Shown: in pieces, positions 10,501-19,384 of the stretch | Layout of the letters: each line of letters starts with the position of its first letter | How positions within the stretch are numbered: the stretch's first letter is position 1 | Source: Streptomyces violaceoruber | GTDB taxonomy: Bacteria; Actinomycetota; Actinomycetes; Streptomycetales; Streptomycetaceae | Assembly: GCA_000720805.1 (NCBI GenBank) | Contig: JODI01000009.1 | Coordinates: forward strand, 62,001-126,000 | Direction of reading: 5' to 3' | Length of the DNA: 64,000 nt | Program-made: the position numbers and the translations under genes | The notes under the pieces: generated by a model | Told to the model about the DNA's origin: nothing | Databases searched by the model: none | Seen by the model: the letters and a program-made list of their open reading frames with translations, nothing else

Positions 10501-12856
10501 CGTCCAGATCGCCGGTGGTGGAGACATAGGCGTGGGTGACGTCGTCGGAGCACTCGGTGGGGCCGTAGAGGTTGGCGAGCGGGATGTCCGGGTAGCGGGC
10601 GAACCAGCGCGTGCAGAGGTCGGCGGGAAGCGCCTCGCCGTTGGAGATCATCCAGCGCAGGGCGGGCAGTTCGGGTGCCGAGCCCGCCGCGTCCCAGACG
10701 TCGAGGGTGGCGCGCAGCAGCGACGGAACGACCTCGATGACGGTCAGCCCCTCGGCGCCGATGGCCGGGAACAGGGCGTCCGGGTCCGCGGCGTCACCGC
10801 GGCTGAAGGCGCGGACGCGTCCGCCGACGAGCAGCGTCGTCAGGGTCTGCCAGACGGTGACGTCGAAGGTGACGGGTGCGTTGTGGACGAGCGTGTCGTT
10901 GCGGGTGAGCTCGAACTCCTCGATCTTGGCGAGGAGATGGTTGACCATGCCGCCGCGCTGCACCATGGCGCCCTTGGGCTTGCCGGTGGAGCCGGAGGTG
11001 TAGATGACGTACGCGAGATCGAGCGGGCCGCCGGTGACGGGGGCCAGCGCGTCGGCGGGGTCGGTGCGGGCGTCGAGGACGTGCACGGGCAGCGGGTCGG
11101 CCAGGGAGCCCGCCGCCTCGTGCGCCAGGCCGGCGTGCTCGTCCTGGGTGATCAGGAAACCGGCGCCGCTGTCGCGCAGCAGGGCGGTCAGCCGGGCCGG
11201 GGGCGCGCCGGGATCGAGGGGCACGAAGGCGCGTCCGGCGCCGAGGACGGCGAGTTCGGCGGTGACGAAGTCCCGGCCCGGCTCGGTGAGGATGGCCACC
11301 GGGCCGTGGCCGGTCAGGACGCGGGAGACGGCGGAGGCCCGGCCGGCCAGCTCGGCGTAGTCGATGCTGCCGCCGTCGTCGGTGACGGCCACCGCGTGCG
11401 GGTTCCGCGCGGCCTGCTCCCGTACCCGCTCCACGACTCCCCGGTAGGGCGTCTCGCGGACGGGCCCGGTGAGCGTGGCGGTGAGGTCGGCGCGCTCGCC
11501 GGCGGTGAGCAGGTCGAGACCGCCGAGCGGCGCGTCGGGCGCGGCCTGCAGGAAGGCTTCCAGGAAGGCGGTGAACCGGTCCAGGTGGGTGCGGATCCCG
11601 GCACGGTCGTAGCGCGCGGTGTTGCCGCTGAGATCGACGCCCAGCCCCGCGTCGCCCTTGTCCGCCACGGTGAACTCCAGGTCGTCGACGAGTCCCGTGG
11701 AGGGGCTGTAGATGGTGGCCTCGCAAGGGCCGATGGCCAGCTTCTCGACCTGCGGCATCATGTTGAGGAACGGGCCGAACGGCCGCCGGTCGTCGCTGGG
11801 CAGACCCATGGCCCTGCGGATCCTGCTGACCCGGTGCCGCTGGTGCTTGAGCCCCTGCGAGAACACCTTGTACGTCGCCGCGAGCAGCTCGGCGCGCGTG
11901 GTGCCGGCGGACACGGCCAGGCGCAGCGGCAGGTTGTTCACGACCATGCCGGGGACACGCTGCATCGTGCCCCCGACGCGCGCCGTGACCGGGAGGGCGA
12001 GGAGGACGTCCTCGGTGGCGGCGGTGCGCGCGGTGTAGGCGCCGAGCGCGGCGGCGAACGTGGTCTGCCAGGTCACCCGGGACTCCCAGGCGACCGTGCG
12101 CAGCAGCTCGGCCGTGCGCTCGGGCAGCACCGTGCCCTCCTGGTGGAAGGTCGGGGCGGGCTGGGCGTCCCGCGCGGCCAGGCTGATCAGCCCTGGGCCG
12201 TCGCCCACCTGCTCCTGCCAGTAGGCCGCGTCACGCTCGCCCTTCGCCGACGCGGTGTACGCCGCCTCAGCCTCGACCAGTTCACAGAGCGCGGGGAAAC
12301 GGCCCTCGTCGAGCGGGGTGCCGTCGAGCAGGGCGGCGTAGATCTCCGAGAGCCGCTGGAAGTAGATGACGTAGCTGAACCCGTCGGAGACGAGGTGGTG
12401 GTTGAGGAGGCAGAAGAAGGTGCGTTCCGGGCCGAGCTCGAACACGCTCAGCCGGAACAGCGGAACCCAGACCTGCGTGCCGTCGGAGCCCTGGGTGCCG
12501 TCGGCCTCCTCGTCGAGCGGGAAGGGCACGGCCAGGTCCTCGCGGATCGCCTGCCGCGCGGCCGCTGCGGGGTCGGGCGCGGTGCTCACGTCGGTGACGG
12601 TCAGCGGCAGCGTGTCGAGCGGTTCGACGAACTGGCGCGGCTCACCGCCCTGTTCGTCGAAGCGGGTGCGCAGGCACTCCGACTCGTCGACCAGCCGCGC
12701 CAGCGCGGTGCGGAAGAGGTCCAGGTCCAGCGGGCCGCGGATGTCCCAGTAGATGGCGGTGTTGTAGGTCGCGCCCCCGCCGGAGAGTTTCGCGTCGAAC
12801 CAGATGTCCTTCTGGCCGGCGGTGAGCGGCAGGCCGCCCGTCTGAACAGGTGTCAT
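1553..12856 (-). CDS. Trimodular NRPS, C-A-T-E-C-A-T-C-A*-T-TE, with degenerate third A domain
   Basis: 3767 residues. C1 (HHLVSDG near residue 153), A1 (YTSGSTG near 619), T1 (LGGDSI near 1015), epimerase (HHLAVDG near 1205, [14 protein letters not shown] near 1365), C2 (HHMLVDG near 1693), A2 (YTSGSTG near 2177), T2 (GGHSL near 2560), C3 (HHIAFDG near 2745), A3* (about 3085-3365), T3 (RSMDSMKSL near 3420), thioesterase (GWSFGG near 3585, late His in DCAHDD). The hand-read A1 code DVWEINLDD is an acid-lined pocket suggesting a basic residue, which E would make D. The A2 code DAFAVTGVGK resembles the kynurenine code as I remember it. A3* lacks the P-loop ([10 protein letters not shown] replaces YTSGSTG), the whole A4-A6 core and the A10 lysine, so it cannot adenylate; T3 keeps its serine. 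The first C follows the type II PKS genes and probably acylates residue 1. ATG at 12856 is preceded by GGGGAAC. Confidence 0.93.
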   Translation of the reverse strand: MTPVQTGGLPLTAGQKDIWFDAKLSGGGATYNTAIYWDIRGPLDLDLFRTALARLVDESECLRTRFDEQGGEPRQFVEPLDTLPLTVTDVSTAPDPAAAARQAIREDLAVPFPLDEEADGTQGSDGTQVWVPLFRLSVFELGPERTFFCLLNHHLVSDGFSYVIYFQRLSEIYAALLDGTPLDEGRFPALCELVEAEAAYTASAKGERDAAYWQEQVGDGPGLISLAARDAQPAPTFHQEGTVLPERTAELLRTVAWESRVTWQTTFAAALGAYTARTAATEDVLLALPVTARVGGTMQRVPGMVVNNLPLRLAVSAGTTRAELLAATYKVFSQGLKHQRHRVSRIRRAMGLPSDDRRPFGPFLNMMPQVEKLAIGPCEATIYSPSTGLVDDLEFTVADKGDAGLGVDLSGNTARYDRAGIRTHLDRFTAFLEAFLQAAPDAPLGGLDLLTAGERADLTATLTGPVRETPYRGVVERVREQAARNPHAVAVTDDGGSIDYAELAGRASAVSRVLTGHGPVAILTEPGRDFVTAELAVLGAGRAFVPLDPGAPPARLTALLRDSGAGFLITQDEHAGLAHEAAGSLADPLPVHVLDARTDPADALAPVTGGPLDLAYVIYTSGSTGKPKGAMVQRGGMVNHLLAKIEEFELTRNDTLVHNAPVTFDVTVWQTLTTLLVGGRVRAFSRGDAADPDALFPAIGAEGLTVIEVVPSLLRATLDVWDAAGSAPELPALRWMISNGEALPADLCTRWFARYPDIPLANLYGPTECSDDVTHAYVSTTGDLDASVVPIGRPLRNTRLHVLGADLRPVPRGARGELFISGRGVGRGYLGDPRRTATTFVPDPFAADGSRMYRTGDHVVLRPDGQLAFVGRVDHQVKIRGQRVELGEVETALRELPGVADAVAAAVTDPAGQQRLVGYVVGETVRPDTAAARALLAERLPGALVPTVLVALDELPLTAHGKVDRKCLPAPDFGAPSQGRAARTDDERVLCQVLAEVLGVPEVGPEDSFFALGGDSISSLQVVSRARKEGLVVTARDVFRYRTPAAIAAVAGRAGQAAPTAEDDGIGEVELLPVAAQLRERLSPLPDETKEFAQHFAVTVPAEVDAPGLERALQAVLDRHDTLRLRLACPVPGLWSLSTQHRGAVAASDVLTTATVAEGADRTARLAEELAAARARLRPEDGLVAQAVLLTEEGTATLLLVIHHLAVDGVSWRILLPDLQAAWEAVAEGREPRLDPVPTSYRRWAKALSEEARTAERMAELPLWTAQSSGTSATLTEQPLDPARDVHGSAGRLRVELPAEHTAALLTQVPAAFHAEINEVLLTGLALALVERARRTGAADTTRALIELEGHGREQIAGDLDVSRTVGWFTSVFPVDLHVGELDWAGVWQGGTSLTAALKRVKATLRALPDHGIGHGLLSHLNPQTAAVLARTPVPQLGFNYLGRFTASGGDWSMVAGGAGQTAAPGTPLRQPVDVVAVTEDRPEGPVLVAEWTWASALLDEADVRELAETWFRALEILVAHADRPGTTGRIPSDFPLVQVEQREIDAYESELGGVTDILPLSPLQRGLLFQAEFDRQGMDAYTLQVVMDIGGPMDRSALRAAAVTLLDRNPALRAGFRERDTGDPVQLIPGHVELPWTEVDLTHVAPADVDAEAARRTDEEWLHRFDVTRGPLTRFTVYRIADDRHRVVWTTHHMLVDGWSLSAVLAEELVTLWSNGADTTALARVAPAHRHLEWSAAQDKDAAREAWRAELADVDGATRLGPADRDRVSVLPETLVADVPAEVTAALTPWAHARGLTMNTVMQGAWAAVLGALTGRRDVTFGAVVSGRPAELREVERMVGAFLHTLPVRARLDAAQPFEAMLADLQDRQLGLEPHHHLGLAEVQQCAGTGELFDTVVSFHNYPTGALDRIGEHIPGLTMLGWKARVVAEYPLAIGVFPGPDGELRVEAQYRPDVFTEQRTDAFVRRFLRVLERLAADPGVPLGRLDTLDEDERRRLTAEWAGAEAALPEPALLATDTFERWATWFPDKPAVSLGAEVLDYTELNTRANRIARLLVARGVRPEQPVAVMLPRSVELVVAALAALKAGAVFLPVDVDYPADRVGHLLDDACPAVLLTDTATATRATGLPQRPGRTDGPLILDAPDTVRELDGLSGADLTDADRNGRLHPLHTAYMIYTSGSTGRPKGVTVPHAGLMAMVDSLTQRFDLDHDVRVLQFASFSFDASVFGIMLALLNGGTLVIADEEHRTPGQPLVDLINDARINLAALPPVVVGALPEGSTLPADLRMVVTGEAVPTQVVDRWAGSVRMFNGYGPTEAVVGCTVSGPLVPGRGRPPIGRPTRAHRVYVLDRALRPVPVGCVGELYVGGGLARGYLGRPGLTAQRFVPDPYGPAGSRMYRTGDLVRWLSDGELDYLDRADDQVQLRGIRIELGEISAALTAMPSVEQAAVVMREDEAGERRLVAYVVAAGAGAGADTGTLRDRLARVLPDYMVPSAVVALDSLPLTVNGKLDRAALPDPDLGAGARGRAPRTPVEEILCGLFADVLGREQVHPDDDFFEIGGHSLLATRLVSRVRGVLGAELPIRALFEARTVAALAARVEQADRARPPLAPAPAGTERPLSFTQQRQWFLNRREGTADGSYNSVLAFRLTGQLDTDALRVALRDVAGRHEVLRTVMPDTDGVPSLRVLDTAAGAPAVKVVSVPADEVTEAVAAEADRGFDLTAETPLRVRLFPAGQDECVLLFVIHHIAFDGWSMGPFLGDFAAAYRARSEGRAPRWEPLPVQYADFAVWQRELLGGGGPDDPDGLATEQLDFWRDALAGLPDETPLPADFTRPARSTREGDVVLFDLDAGLRSAIGELARATGTTEFIVFQAALSALLTRRGAGTDIPVGVSVAGRTDDALSDVVGMFLNTLVLRGDTSGDPTFRELLDRLRETDLAAFSHQDVPFDQVVDALRPARALNRHPLFQVSLTVQYDGVRDLGLPGLTARPEYVPSRQAKLDLVVELVPWHDKDGMQGLLTFSRDLFTRETAESLVRQFTRILRAAVADPGVRIGDLEIGGTDEPTVSAAPAPEDSAQDFADVVRELPEVTLLDLFAELVAKEPDAVATGSGPQALSYAGLDRCSDALARTLAGAGAGPERTVALAVPRAADQALAALGILKAGAAYVPLAADEPVDAIRALFADVDPVCVLTTTGMAGRLRTTGVPVLVLDVAGLRGTADDEDRPVRATARPGQAAYVIRGGTAGTVVEHRTAAARVAAALDGGRPGDAGLFGALLAGTGVATRERPPAAWAAPDTFPADTARWPAHGYVLDESMSPAPEGELYLAGAAVARSYAGRAGVTAERFVADPWGEAGSRMWRTGRKVTGGDNAPVRPTRSPEEAVTDEPARPAADTADPVVTRLCEIVAEVVGAESVAPAENFFETRSMDSMKSLRLVARARKAGIELSIADVFTHQSVAALATALRPEPEPGTAQEPTALVPRDTMRLAAEAIEETDSLDHADTFAPMLCIRPTGARPPVFCVHSGVGLALSYLPLARYIGPDHPVYGIQSPSVVDGAPLPDSIEANAAAYIDLIRQVQPEGPYHLLGWSFGGLLAYEIAVQLRAAGQQVGLLANLDSFPRTGAVDERDAQGSLAWLLEGIGHSREEFGDRDLTPADIVDALRADGSALARMGEMRMARMVDLMARHQILNTRYRPRGYDGEMHLFLADRSPWGEERDKERLWAPYTDGTVTAHHIDCAHDDMLSPGPVEEIGRAVAAQLERLHAQSDRSGR

Positions 12857-12904
12857 AACAGTTCCCCTAGGTCAAGGTGGTGCGGGAGGGGGCGCGCGGG
12901 GCGG

Positions 12905-13609
12905 TCAGCCGCAGCCGCCGGCGTGCCCGTCGTCGGTGGCCGTGCCGATGCCGACCGCGGTGAACTCGCGCGGTACCGCGGTGGCCGGCTCCTCCTGGGA
13001 GCGCAGGTGCTCCACGAACGCGCCGAGACGGTCGATCCCCCAGAAGCGGCTGTAGCCGTGCACGAAGAACGGGACGCCGAACACCCCGTCCGAGCAGACG
13101 TCCAGGAGGATGCGGATGCCCTCGGCGCGCAGCTCGGGCCGGTCGCTGGCGCGGGACAGGCGCAGCGGGTCGATGCCCAGCTCCCAGCCGATGTCCTCGA
13201 TGGTCCGCCGGTCGCAGATGTCACGGCCCTGGCCGAACCTGGCCCGGTACACCGCGTCGATGTAGTCGTGGCCGCGGCCCTGGCCGCGGGCGACGAGATA
13301 GCCCAGGTGCGGCACCTCCCACACCGGGTCGCGGTCAACCGGCCAGACGACCTTGACCCCCAGGGACTTGGTGATGCGGCCGACGTCCTGGAGCACGTAG
13401 CGGTTCTTCTCGCGGGACATCTCCGAATAGGGGAAGCGGCCGCCCTGTTCCTCCATGAGCCGGGCGCTGAGCGGGTCGGGCTCGAAGAAGGGCACCCACT
13501 CGAGGCGCTCCGCGAGGTCCCGGTGCTCGGTCATCAGGGTGCGGTAGGCGAGCCACGAGTAGGGGCTGCGCAGGGAGAAGTAGAACCGCGGCGTCTTGTT
13601 CTTGGGCAT
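12905..13609 (-). CDS. DsbA-family isomerase (2-hydroxychromene-2-carboxylate isomerase-like)
   Basis: 234 residues of thioredoxin/DsbA fold. The N-terminal RFYFSLRSPYSWLAYRTL matches the catalytic SPYS segment of 2-hydroxychromene-2-carboxylate isomerases, and GVFGVPFFVHG near the C-terminus matches the conserved GVP-x-F strand. There is no CxxC, so it is not a disulfide oxidase. Homologues of this family sit next to type II PKS genes in cinnamoyl-lipid and polyene lipopeptide clusters (skyllamycin/WS9326A type), where they are proposed to isomerise a polyene double bond. That role here is inference from family and neighbours. Start at 13609; GGAAGGGGG lies upstream. It is followed after 48 nt by the NRPS, and the ketoreductase stop is 18 nt upstream. 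Confidence 0.82.
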   Translation of the reverse strand: MPKNKTPRFYFSLRSPYSWLAYRTLMTEHRDLAERLEWVPFFEPDPLSARLMEEQGGRFPYSEMSREKNRYVLQDVGRITKSLGVKVVWPVDRDPVWEVPHLGYLVARGQGRGHDYIDAVYRARFGQGRDICDRRTIEDIGWELGIDPLRLSRASDRPELRAEGIRILLDVCSDGVFGVPFFVHGYSRFWGIDRLGAFVEHLRSQEEPATAVPREFTAVGIGTATDDGHAGGCG

Positions 13610-13627
13610 GGTGGCGCCCCCTTCCGG

Positions 13628-14374
13628 TCAGACGACGAGGCCGCCGTCGATGCCGAATACCTGTCCTGTGATGTACGAGGCGCGGTCGGACGCGAGGAAC
13701 GCCACCAGGTCGGCGACCTCCTCCGGGCGGCCGAGCCGGCCGAGCGGGATCCGGCCGGTCATCTTCTCGACGTGCTCGTCGGCGAGACCGGAGAGCATGT
13801 CGGTGTCGATGAAGCCGGGCGCCACCGCGTTGGCACGGATGCCGTAGCGACCCGACTCCTTGGCGAGTGCCTTGGTGAAACCGATGATTGCGGCCTTGCT
13901 CGCCGAGTAGTTGGTCTGGGTGGCGTTCCCGTACACGCCGGCCACGGACGACAGCGTGATCACGGAACCGGCCTTGCGCTTCATCATCGCGAAGACCGCC
14001 GCCTTGCAGAGGTTGTACGTGCCGTCGAGGTTGACCCGCACGACGGCGTCCCAGTCGGCCGGCGCGAGGAGCACCAGCGGGTTGTCGCGCACGATGCCCG
14101 CGCAGGACACCACGGTGTGCAGCGGGCCGAGTTCGCGTTCGGCGGCCTTGACGAAGTCGCGTACGGCATCGTGGTCGGCCACGTCCGTGCGCGCCGCGTA
14201 CACGCGGGCTCCCGCGGCGGTGGCCTCCTCGGCGACGGCATCCGCGGCCTCCTTGTCGGACTGGAAGCAGAAGGCCACGTCGTAGCCGTCGCGGGCGAGC
14301 CGGGTCACCACATGGCGGCCGATTCCTCGCGAGCCGCCGCTGACGAGGGCGACGGGTCGATCGGTTGCGGACAT
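13628..14374 (-). CDS. 3-oxoacyl-ACP reductase (FabG-like SDR)
   Basis: A 248-residue short-chain dehydrogenase. The NADP-binding motif [10 protein letters not shown] (about residues 12-21), the NAG-equivalent CAGIVRDN, the catalytic serine in [12 protein letters not shown] and the YSASKAA motif (Tyr and Lys) are all visible, as is the C-terminal FGIDGGLVV. Expected role: NADPH-dependent reduction of beta-ketoacyl groups on the ACP encoded at 16788-17066, giving a reduced rather than aromatic polyketide chain. The ATG at 14374 has a near-ideal ribosome binding site (AGGAGA, 5 nt spacing). A dehydratase, needed to turn the product into a polyene, is not seen in this window. Confidence 0.93.
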   Translation of the reverse strand: MSATDRPVALVSGGSRGIGRHVVTRLARDGYDVAFCFQSDKEAADAVAEEATAAGARVYAARTDVADHDAVRDFVKAAERELGPLHTVVSCAGIVRDNPLVLLAPADWDAVVRVNLDGTYNLCKAAVFAMMKRKAGSVITLSSVAGVYGNATQTNYSASKAAIIGFTKALAKESGRYGIRANAVAPGFIDTDMLSGLADEHVEKMTGRIPLGRLGRPEEVADLVAFLASDRASYITGQVFGIDGGLVV

Positions 14375-14435
14375 GCTTGTCTCCTGAGGGTTCGAGGCAG
14401 AGTTCCGCCGACTCGCGGGCGGGGGTGAGCGCGGC

Positions 14436-15521
14436 TCAGCCGCCGGTGAACACGGCGCAGCCGACCTGGCCGTCCCGTTCGACACCGGTCACCAGGGCCG
14501 CCTCGCCGGGGCCGAGGCCCTGCTCGCCGGCCGTGGCGAGGACGGCGGCCAGTTGGAGCGCGGTGGCCGCGGCGGAGGTGTCGCCGACGCGTTCGCGCAT
14601 CCGTATCCACTCGGGGTGGGCCCCGGGCAGGGCGTCGATGACGGCCTGCTCCTCCTCGGCGGCGAGCTTCCCACCGCCCCCGAGCGGGGCCACGAACCGG
14701 ATGTCCCCAGGTTCCACACCGGCCGTGTCCAGGGCGCTGCGGACGCATGCGGTGAGCGCCTCGCGGGGGCCGTCGGTCCCCCGGTAGGCGCGGAAGCGGG
14801 TGGCTCCGACGCGGGCCAGGGCGGTGCGGCCCGCTGCCGCGGCGTCCTCGGCGGGCTCGATCAGGAACACGGCGGCGCCTTCGCCGAGCGGGGTCTCCCG
14901 TTCCTCGTCGGCCCGCCCGTGCCACTCCAGCCAGGCACGCTGCGCGGAGAACTCCTCGGCCGCCCCGCAGAGCACGCGCGCGCAGTGGCCGCCCCGGTGC
15001 AGCCGCAGCGCGTAGCTGAGAGCGAGCAGGCCCGTCAGCGAACCGCCCGCCACCGTGGTGTTGGGTCCCTTGATGCGGTGCCAGATGGCGCTCTGTCCGG
15101 CCGCCCGGTTCATCACGGTGTTCGGGAAGCGGGCGGGCTCCACGTGGTAGGGGCGCTCCCCGGAGAGGGAGTCCTTGGTGAAGTCCATGATGCTCTGGAC
15201 GCTGCCGGAGCCGGTGCCGAGGACCAGGGCGGTCTGCTCGGGCCGGGCCGCGAGTTCCTCGGCGACGGCCTCGACGAGGTTGCCGACGGCGGTGACGGCG
15301 AGCGCGGTCACCCGGTCCATGGTCCGGGTGCCCTTCTTGCCGACGTACCGGGCCGCGGTGAAGTCCGGTACCAGGGCGGCCTGCTGGAAGGGAACCTCAT
15401 GGAGGTCGCGGTCGAGGGCGGCCACGGCGTCGCGTCCCTCGGCGAGCCCGTCGCGCAGGGGGGCGTTGCCGACGCCGTACGGGGAGATCGCCGACCAGGC
15501 GGAGAGGACGAGGGACGACAT
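14436..15521 (-). CDS. Chain length factor (KS-beta) of a type II PKS
   Basis: A 361-residue beta-ketoacyl synthase fold without the catalytic cysteine. The nucleophile-elbow region reads [18 protein letters not shown], with Gly where the partner KS has Cys. The other active-site stretches are also altered ([17 protein letters not shown] instead of AHGTGT). This is the signature of CLF/KS-beta subunits, which form a heterodimer with KS-alpha and set chain length. The ATG at 15521 touches the KS stop (TGATG) and is preceded by AAGGAGG inside the KS gene, so the two subunits are translationally coupled, as expected for a stoichiometric pair. Confidence 0.9.
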   Translation of the reverse strand: MSSLVLSAWSAISPYGVGNAPLRDGLAEGRDAVAALDRDLHEVPFQQAALVPDFTAARYVGKKGTRTMDRVTALAVTAVGNLVEAVAEELAARPEQTALVLGTGSGSVQSIMDFTKDSLSGERPYHVEPARFPNTVMNRAAGQSAIWHRIKGPNTTVAGGSLTGLLALSYALRLHRGGHCARVLCGAAEEFSAQRAWLEWHGRADEERETPLGEGAAVFLIEPAEDAAAAGRTALARVGATRFRAYRGTDGPREALTACVRSALDTAGVEPGDIRFVAPLGGGGKLAAEEEQAVIDALPGAHPEWIRMRERVGDTSAAATALQLAAVLATAGEQGLGPGEAALVTGVERDGQVGCAVFTGG

Positions 15522-16756
15522 CACGCGGCCTCCTTCATGCGACCGAGGATCAGCACGGCGTTGTTGCCCGCGAAGGCGAGCGCGTTGTTCTGCACGACGT
15601 TCAGGACGGCCGGACGGGCCTCGTTCGGCACGCAGTCCAGTCCGCACTCGGGGTCCGTCTCCCGGTGGTTGACGGTCGGCGGGATGAAGCCCTCGGTGAT
15701 GGCGAGGGCGCAGGCCGCCGCCGCCAGTGCGCTGGCCGCCCCCATGGAGTGGCCGATCATCGACTTGATGGAGACCGTGGGCGGCGGGGTGTCGAAGACC
15801 TGCCGGATCGCGCCGGCCTCCGTCACGTCGTTGGCCCGCGTCCCCGTGCCGTGCGCGGAGATGAAGTCGATGTCCTCCTGCGCCACACCGGCGTTGCGGT
15901 GCGCGATCTCCATGCACCGGGCGAGGCTGTCCTGGTCGGGCGCCACGGGGTGGTGGGCGTCGCAGTTCAGTCCGTAGCCCAGCACCTCGGCGTAGATCCG
16001 CGCCCCGCGCGCGAGTGCTGACTCGAGACTCTCCAGGAGGAGGACGCCCGCCCCCTCGCCGGTGAGGATGCCCTTGCGGTCGACGTCGAAGGGCTGGCAG
16101 ACCTCGGGAGCTATGGTGCCCAGACGGTAGAAGCCGGTGAACGTCTTGCGGCAGACGGCGTCGGCGCCGCCGCACAGTGCGGCCTCCACCTCTCCGTGCC
16201 GGATGGCGTCGAAGCCGCTGCCGATCGCGTAGTTGCCCGCCGCGCAGGCGGTCGGGATGGTGAGAGCCTCGACATCGACCAGACCGAGTTCCCGGACGAT
16301 GCCGCTGGACAGACGCCCGGCCTGCGCCCGGCGCGCCAGGCCGGGCGACAACTGCTCGGGTCCTTCCTCGAGTTGGGCGCCGACCAGGGTGTCGAGGTCG
16401 CGCGACTCGGCGTCGGTGGTACCGACCGAGACCAGCACCCTGCGCTCGCGCAGGTCCTGCGCGGTCAGGCCGGCGTCCGCGACGGCCATGTTGGCCGCCG
16501 CGACGGAGAACTGCGTGGCCCGGCCCAGTTCCTCGGGGTCGACGTGGTGGATCCACTCTCCCGGCACGAAGTCGGTCACCTCGCACGCGTTGGCATGCGC
16601 GAAGCCGGTCGTGTCGAAGGCCGTGATGGGCTTGACCCCGCTGCGGCCGGACTTCAGTCCTGCCAGGAAGGTCGGGGCCCCGAGCCCGATGCTGGTGACC
16701 GCTCCGAGTCCGGTGATGACCACCCGGCGCGGCCGTTGCTCCTCCTCGTACACCAT
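15521..16756 (-). CDS. Beta-ketoacyl-ACP synthase (KS-alpha) of a type II PKS
   Basis: 411 residues, FabF/KAS II family. The catalytic Cys is in TIPTACAAGNYAIG (near residue 171), the two catalytic His are in SAHGTGTRANDV and KSMIGHSMGAA, and the C-terminal NNALAFAGNNAVLIL loop is present. It would carry out Claisen condensations with malonyl-ACP as a heterodimer with the adjacent CLF. With one ketoreductase and an isomerase but no cyclase or aromatase nearby, the system looks like the highly reducing type II PKSs that make polyenes or cinnamoyl lipids, not aromatic polyketides. The gene starts 31 nt after the ACP stop. Confidence 0.93.
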   Translation of the reverse strand: MVYEEEQRPRRVVITGLGAVTSIGLGAPTFLAGLKSGRSGVKPITAFDTTGFAHANACEVTDFVPGEWIHHVDPEELGRATQFSVAAANMAVADAGLTAQDLRERRVLVSVGTTDAESRDLDTLVGAQLEEGPEQLSPGLARRAQAGRLSSGIVRELGLVDVEALTIPTACAAGNYAIGSGFDAIRHGEVEAALCGGADAVCRKTFTGFYRLGTIAPEVCQPFDVDRKGILTGEGAGVLLLESLESALARGARIYAEVLGYGLNCDAHHPVAPDQDSLARCMEIAHRNAGVAQEDIDFISAHGTGTRANDVTEAGAIRQVFDTPPPTVSIKSMIGHSMGAASALAAAACALAITEGFIPPTVNHRETDPECGLDCVPNEARPAVLNVVQNNALAFAGNNAVLILGRMKEAA

Positions 16757-16787
16757 GCGCTCCCGTCCTGTCGTCTGGCAGCGGTGG

Positions 16788-17066
16788 CTAGTTGGCCCGT
16801 GCGAGCTTGGCCGCGACGGCCTCGCCGACCACGGTCACGACGCCGTCCAGGTTGACCATGCGGGAGAGCTCGGCCTGGTCGATGTCGGTGCCGAAGGCCC
16901 GCTCCAGCTGGGAGAGGATCTCGATGGCGCCCATCGAGTCCGCCTCGTGGTCCTCCTTGAAGCGGCTGGTGTCGGTCATCTCGTCCGGCTCGATCTCCAG
17001 GATGTCGCAGATGATGCCCTTGATCCTGGCGCGGTCCTCGGCGTTGAGCTCATTCGTTGTTGTCAT
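16788..17066 (-). CDS. Acyl carrier protein (type II PKS)
   Basis: 92 residues. The phosphopantetheine attachment serine is in EADSMGAIEIL (Ser44), followed by the recognition helix II pattern SQLERAFGTDI. First gene of the leftward type II PKS/NRPS operon. No Shine-Dalgarno sequence precedes the ATG at 17066. A SARP-type promoter places its predicted transcription start at or within a base or two of this ATG, so the mRNA may be leaderless. The growing acyl chain would be carried here before transfer to the NRPS. Confidence 0.92.
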   Translation of the reverse strand: MTTTNELNAEDRARIKGIICDILEIEPDEMTDTSRFKEDHEADSMGAIEILSQLERAFGTDIDQAELSRMVNLDGVVTVVGEAVAAKLARAN

Positions 17067-17073
17067 GCCGACG

Positions 17074-17125
17074 ATGCTGGCGGACCGCGCTGATTGCTCA
17101 CTGACGAGTCACTGACACACGCTGA
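17074..17125 (-). promoter_or_regulatory. SARP-type promoter of the type II PKS/NRPS operon
   Basis: On the reverse strand four heptamers occur in a row: TCAGCGT (17125-17119), TCAGTGA (17115-17109), TCAGTGA (17104-17098) and TCAGCGC (17093-17087), spaced 10, 11 and 11 bp. After exactly 7 nt comes CAGCAT (17079-17074) as a -10 candidate. Direct repeats at one helical turn next to the -10 are the known SARP binding layout; the assignment to the SARP encoded at 18262-19047 is inference. Confidence 0.75.
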
Positions 17126-18140
17126 CAGGCTCTGCCCCAAGGTCCTGTGCCTCATGGTCCTGTGTGCCGAGGACCTGCGTGCCGAGGGACTGCGCGCCGA
17201 GGGACTGCGCGAGGTGCGGGTGCAGTTCGGGAATCTCGGCACGATGCTCGACGAGCCATTCCCAGTAGCCTGGCACCGTGCGCGCGTACGTGCAGTAGTA
17301 GTCGCGGACCGCGTGCACGAGGCGGCGCAGCGTCTCCTCGGTGACCGCGCCGCGGCGCCACACCAGGAGCATCTCGACGAGCTCGGTGTCCTGAAGCGGA
17401 GCCAGTCGTACGTCCGCGGTGGCACCGGAGGGCGTGGCCAGGGCCGCGGCTCCGCTGTCGTGCACCCACGTCATCGCCTCGCGCTGCGTGCTGACCTGGT
17501 GCAGCACCTTGGTGGGGCCGGCCCGGCCGAGCCGGGCGAGCAGCCGCTCCTCGACGGTGTGCAGCCAGTGGTGCCGCGAGTAGCGCACCCAGGCGCGCCC
17601 GACCCGGTCGCCGTCGGCGGGCAGGGCGAGCCAGACGGGCTCGCGCACGACGACCGCGCTGCCGAGGGCGGGATCGGCCACGTCAGAGGCGTGGCCGGAC
17701 CGCAGGGCGAGACCCGGCACCAGGGCCACGGAGAGCGCGCCGCGGGACACGCCCGCCACTGCGGCGGCGGGTGAGAGGGTCTCGGTCGCCACGGTGGTGC
17801 CGGGCAGCACGCTCTGCAGGGCGTCGCCGAGGGTGGGCGGGGTCCACTCGGTGTTGCCCAGGCGCAGCTGGCCGGCGGTGGCACAGCTCGCCTGGGCGAT
17901 GACCTCGTCGGCCCGCCGTACGAGATCGCCGAGCAACGGGATCAGCCGCTCCCCCAGAGGGGTCGGTGTGACCCCGGTCCGGGACCGCACGAACAGATCG
18001 CCGCCGACGGCCCTTTCGATGCGCTTGAGCTGGGCGGTGAGGCTCGGCTGGGGCAGGTTGAGTTCATTCGCGCCGCGGGAAATGCTCCCGGCCTCACTTA
18101 TGGTGACGACAATTCGCGCGTGTCTTACTTCGATGTCCAT
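17109..18140 (-). CDS. LysR-family transcriptional regulator
   Basis: 343 residues. The N-terminal winged helix-turn-helix is clear (VTISEAGSISRGANELNLPQ, then PSLTAQLKRIERAVGGDLFV, about residues 11-50), followed by RTGVTPTPLGERL and a substrate-binding-like domain. The ATG at 18140 fits the usual LysR N-terminus (MDIEVRHARIV); an upstream in-frame start would add 29 unrelated residues. The C-terminal tail carries a run of 5-residue repeats (LGAQS/LGTQV type) encoded by a 15-bp tandem repeat. It stops only 42 nt upstream of the ACP start, so the SARP promoter of the ACP overlaps its 3' end. The gene is oriented the same way as the operon it may regulate. Confidence 0.9.
   Translation of the reverse strand: MDIEVRHARIVVTISEAGSISRGANELNLPQPSLTAQLKRIERAVGGDLFVRSRTGVTPTPLGERLIPLLGDLVRRADEVIAQASCATAGQLRLGNTEWTPPTLGDALQSVLPGTTVATETLSPAAAVAGVSRGALSVALVPGLALRSGHASDVADPALGSAVVVREPVWLALPADGDRVGRAWVRYSRHHWLHTVEERLLARLGRAGPTKVLHQVSTQREAMTWVHDSGAAALATPSGATADVRLAPLQDTELVEMLLVWRRGAVTEETLRRLVHAVRDYYCTYARTVPGYWEWLVEHRAEIPELHPHLAQSLGAQSLGTQVLGTQDHEAQDLGAEPVSVCQ
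17139..17213. repeat. Five tandem 15-bp repeats in the 3' end of the LysR gene
   Basis: Units at 17139, 17154, 17169, 17184 and 17199, each 15 bp and progressively diverged; the last two are nearly identical. They encode pentapeptides ending in Q or E with LG at the start. Because the unit is a multiple of three, copy-number change only lengthens the tail. Confidence 0.8.
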
Positions 18141-18261
18141 GAGCCGCCGCCTCACGTCCCCGAGCGGACATACAGAGATTCCACTGTCTGTCCACATTAA
18201 CCGCGACGAGAGGAAACAAGCAGCCACCTTTGCCGTTCTTCAGTATTTCCTCAGCAATACT

Positions 18262-19047
18262 TCAGCGGTGGGCGAGAACCTGCCGCGGTTCACCGAGTCT
18301 GGGGTCCTGTTCCAGAATCGCCTGATAGGCGTGGTGCAGTGCGCGGCCCGGTTCGAGTCCCATGTCGTCCGCGAGCCTGCGGCGCGCGCGATGAAACACA
18401 TCGAGGGCTTCGGCCTGTCGCCCCGCGTGGTAGAGCGCCAGCATCAACAACTCACTCAGCCGCTCCCGTTCAGGATGTTCGGCGGCCGTCCCGCGCAGTT
18501 CCGGCAGTGAGATCCGGTGCGGGTCCACCGCCAGCCGCGCGGTGATCAGATCCTCGTACGCGGTGATCCGCTGCTCCTCGAGATCGGCCGCCGCGATCCG
18601 CACCCGGAGTCCGTCGTGGGCATCGCCCAGGGCGGGACCGCGCCACAGGGACAGGGCCTCTTCCAGCGCGACGGCGGCCAGGGCGGGATCGCCGGCCACC
18701 AGGTCGGCACCGCTGCGCGCCTGCTCACGGAAGCGGTGGGCGTCCACCGAGCCGGCGGGGACGTCGAGTTGGTAGCCGCCGCCCACGGTGCGGATCAGCT
18801 CGTCCCCGCGCAGGCCCGTGACGGACCCCAGCTGTTTGCGCAGCCGGCCGACGCTGGCCTGCAAGGCGTTGCGTGCGTTGGTGAGAGTGCGGCCCGCCCA
18901 CAGCTCGTCCTCGAGCTGGTCCGCCAGGATGGTGCGGCCCGGCGAGAGGGCGAGCAGGGCGAGGATCGCAGCCGGTCGCCTCGGCACCACGGCGTGCTGT
19001 CGGCTGCCGTACCGCACAGAAACAGAACCTAGAACCTGTATGTCCAC
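18262..19047 (-). CDS. SARP-family pathway activator
   Basis: 261 residues. N-terminal OmpR-like DNA-binding domain (VLGSVSVRYG, then RRPAAILALLALSPGRTI and NARNALQASVGRLRKQLG, with the LIRTVGGGYQLDV wing, about residues 1-95), followed by a bacterial transcriptional activation (BTAD) helical domain with LSLWRGPAL, YEDLITARLAVD and the LYHAGRQAEALDVFHRARRRL repeat. There is no ATPase domain, so it is a small SARP like ActII-ORF4 or RedD. The start is a GTG at 19047 giving VDIQVLGSV, preceded by GGGGG. SARP-type repeats in its own upstream region suggest autoregulation. It is the most likely direct activator of the type II PKS operon and of the mbtH operon. Confidence 0.93.
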   Translation of the reverse strand: MDIQVLGSVSVRYGSRQHAVVPRRPAAILALLALSPGRTILADQLEDELWAGRTLTNARNALQASVGRLRKQLGSVTGLRGDELIRTVGGGYQLDVPAGSVDAHRFREQARSGADLVAGDPALAAVALEEALSLWRGPALGDAHDGLRVRIAAADLEEQRITAYEDLITARLAVDPHRISLPELRGTAAEHPERERLSELLMLALYHAGRQAEALDVFHRARRRLADDMGLEPGRALHHAYQAILEQDPRLGEPRQVLAHR

Positions 19048-19384
19048 TGGAACGCCCCCGTTATTCGTGGTTGGAGGGCCCAAATATCGCCCGTGCCCAC
19101 CGTTCGGGGGAAATACCATTCACGCCACCGAAAAGCGCCCGGCTGGTATGGCCACCGCGGAAACCTGTCGAGTACGCGCGAGCGCCCGCACCCCTTGCTG
19201 CGCGTGCGGCACGTCGGCATAATGCCGAACCTCACTGACGGTTCGCTGACGCCGACGGATCCCGGCCACCACACCGATTCAACCGACGTGTTTCAGCGCC
19301 CGCTTAACAACCTGTTGCGCTCCTTGGCCGGTTCCTAGGCTCCTCCCGTGTACGGGAAGTCGGTCAGCGAACAGGAGTCAACTC
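19048..19384. other. Divergent intergenic region between SARP gene and halogenase gene
   Basis: 337 bp without a credible gene. It holds a reverse-oriented SARP-type promoter (19219-19249) and, toward the right, the untranslated leader of the halogenase with CAGGAG 8 nt before its ATG. TTGCGC, TTGGCC and TAGGCT elements around 19314-19340 may be the forward promoter, but no clean pair with 17-bp spacing is evident. Confidence 0.6.
19219..19249 (-). promoter_or_regulatory. SARP-type promoter upstream of the SARP gene
   Basis: Reverse strand: TCAGCGA (19249-19243) and TCAGTGA (19238-19232), 11 bp apart, then 7 nt, then CATTAT (19224-19219). The spacing and -10 pattern equal those of the ACP promoter. 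Transcription would run leftward into the SARP gene with a leader of about 165 nt, suggesting positive feedback. Confidence 0.65.

Noticed and set aside
19029..19274. Small reverse ORF upstream of the SARP gene
   Set aside because: Its starts fall inside or before the proposed -10 region, there is no ribosome binding site, and it overlaps the SARP start.
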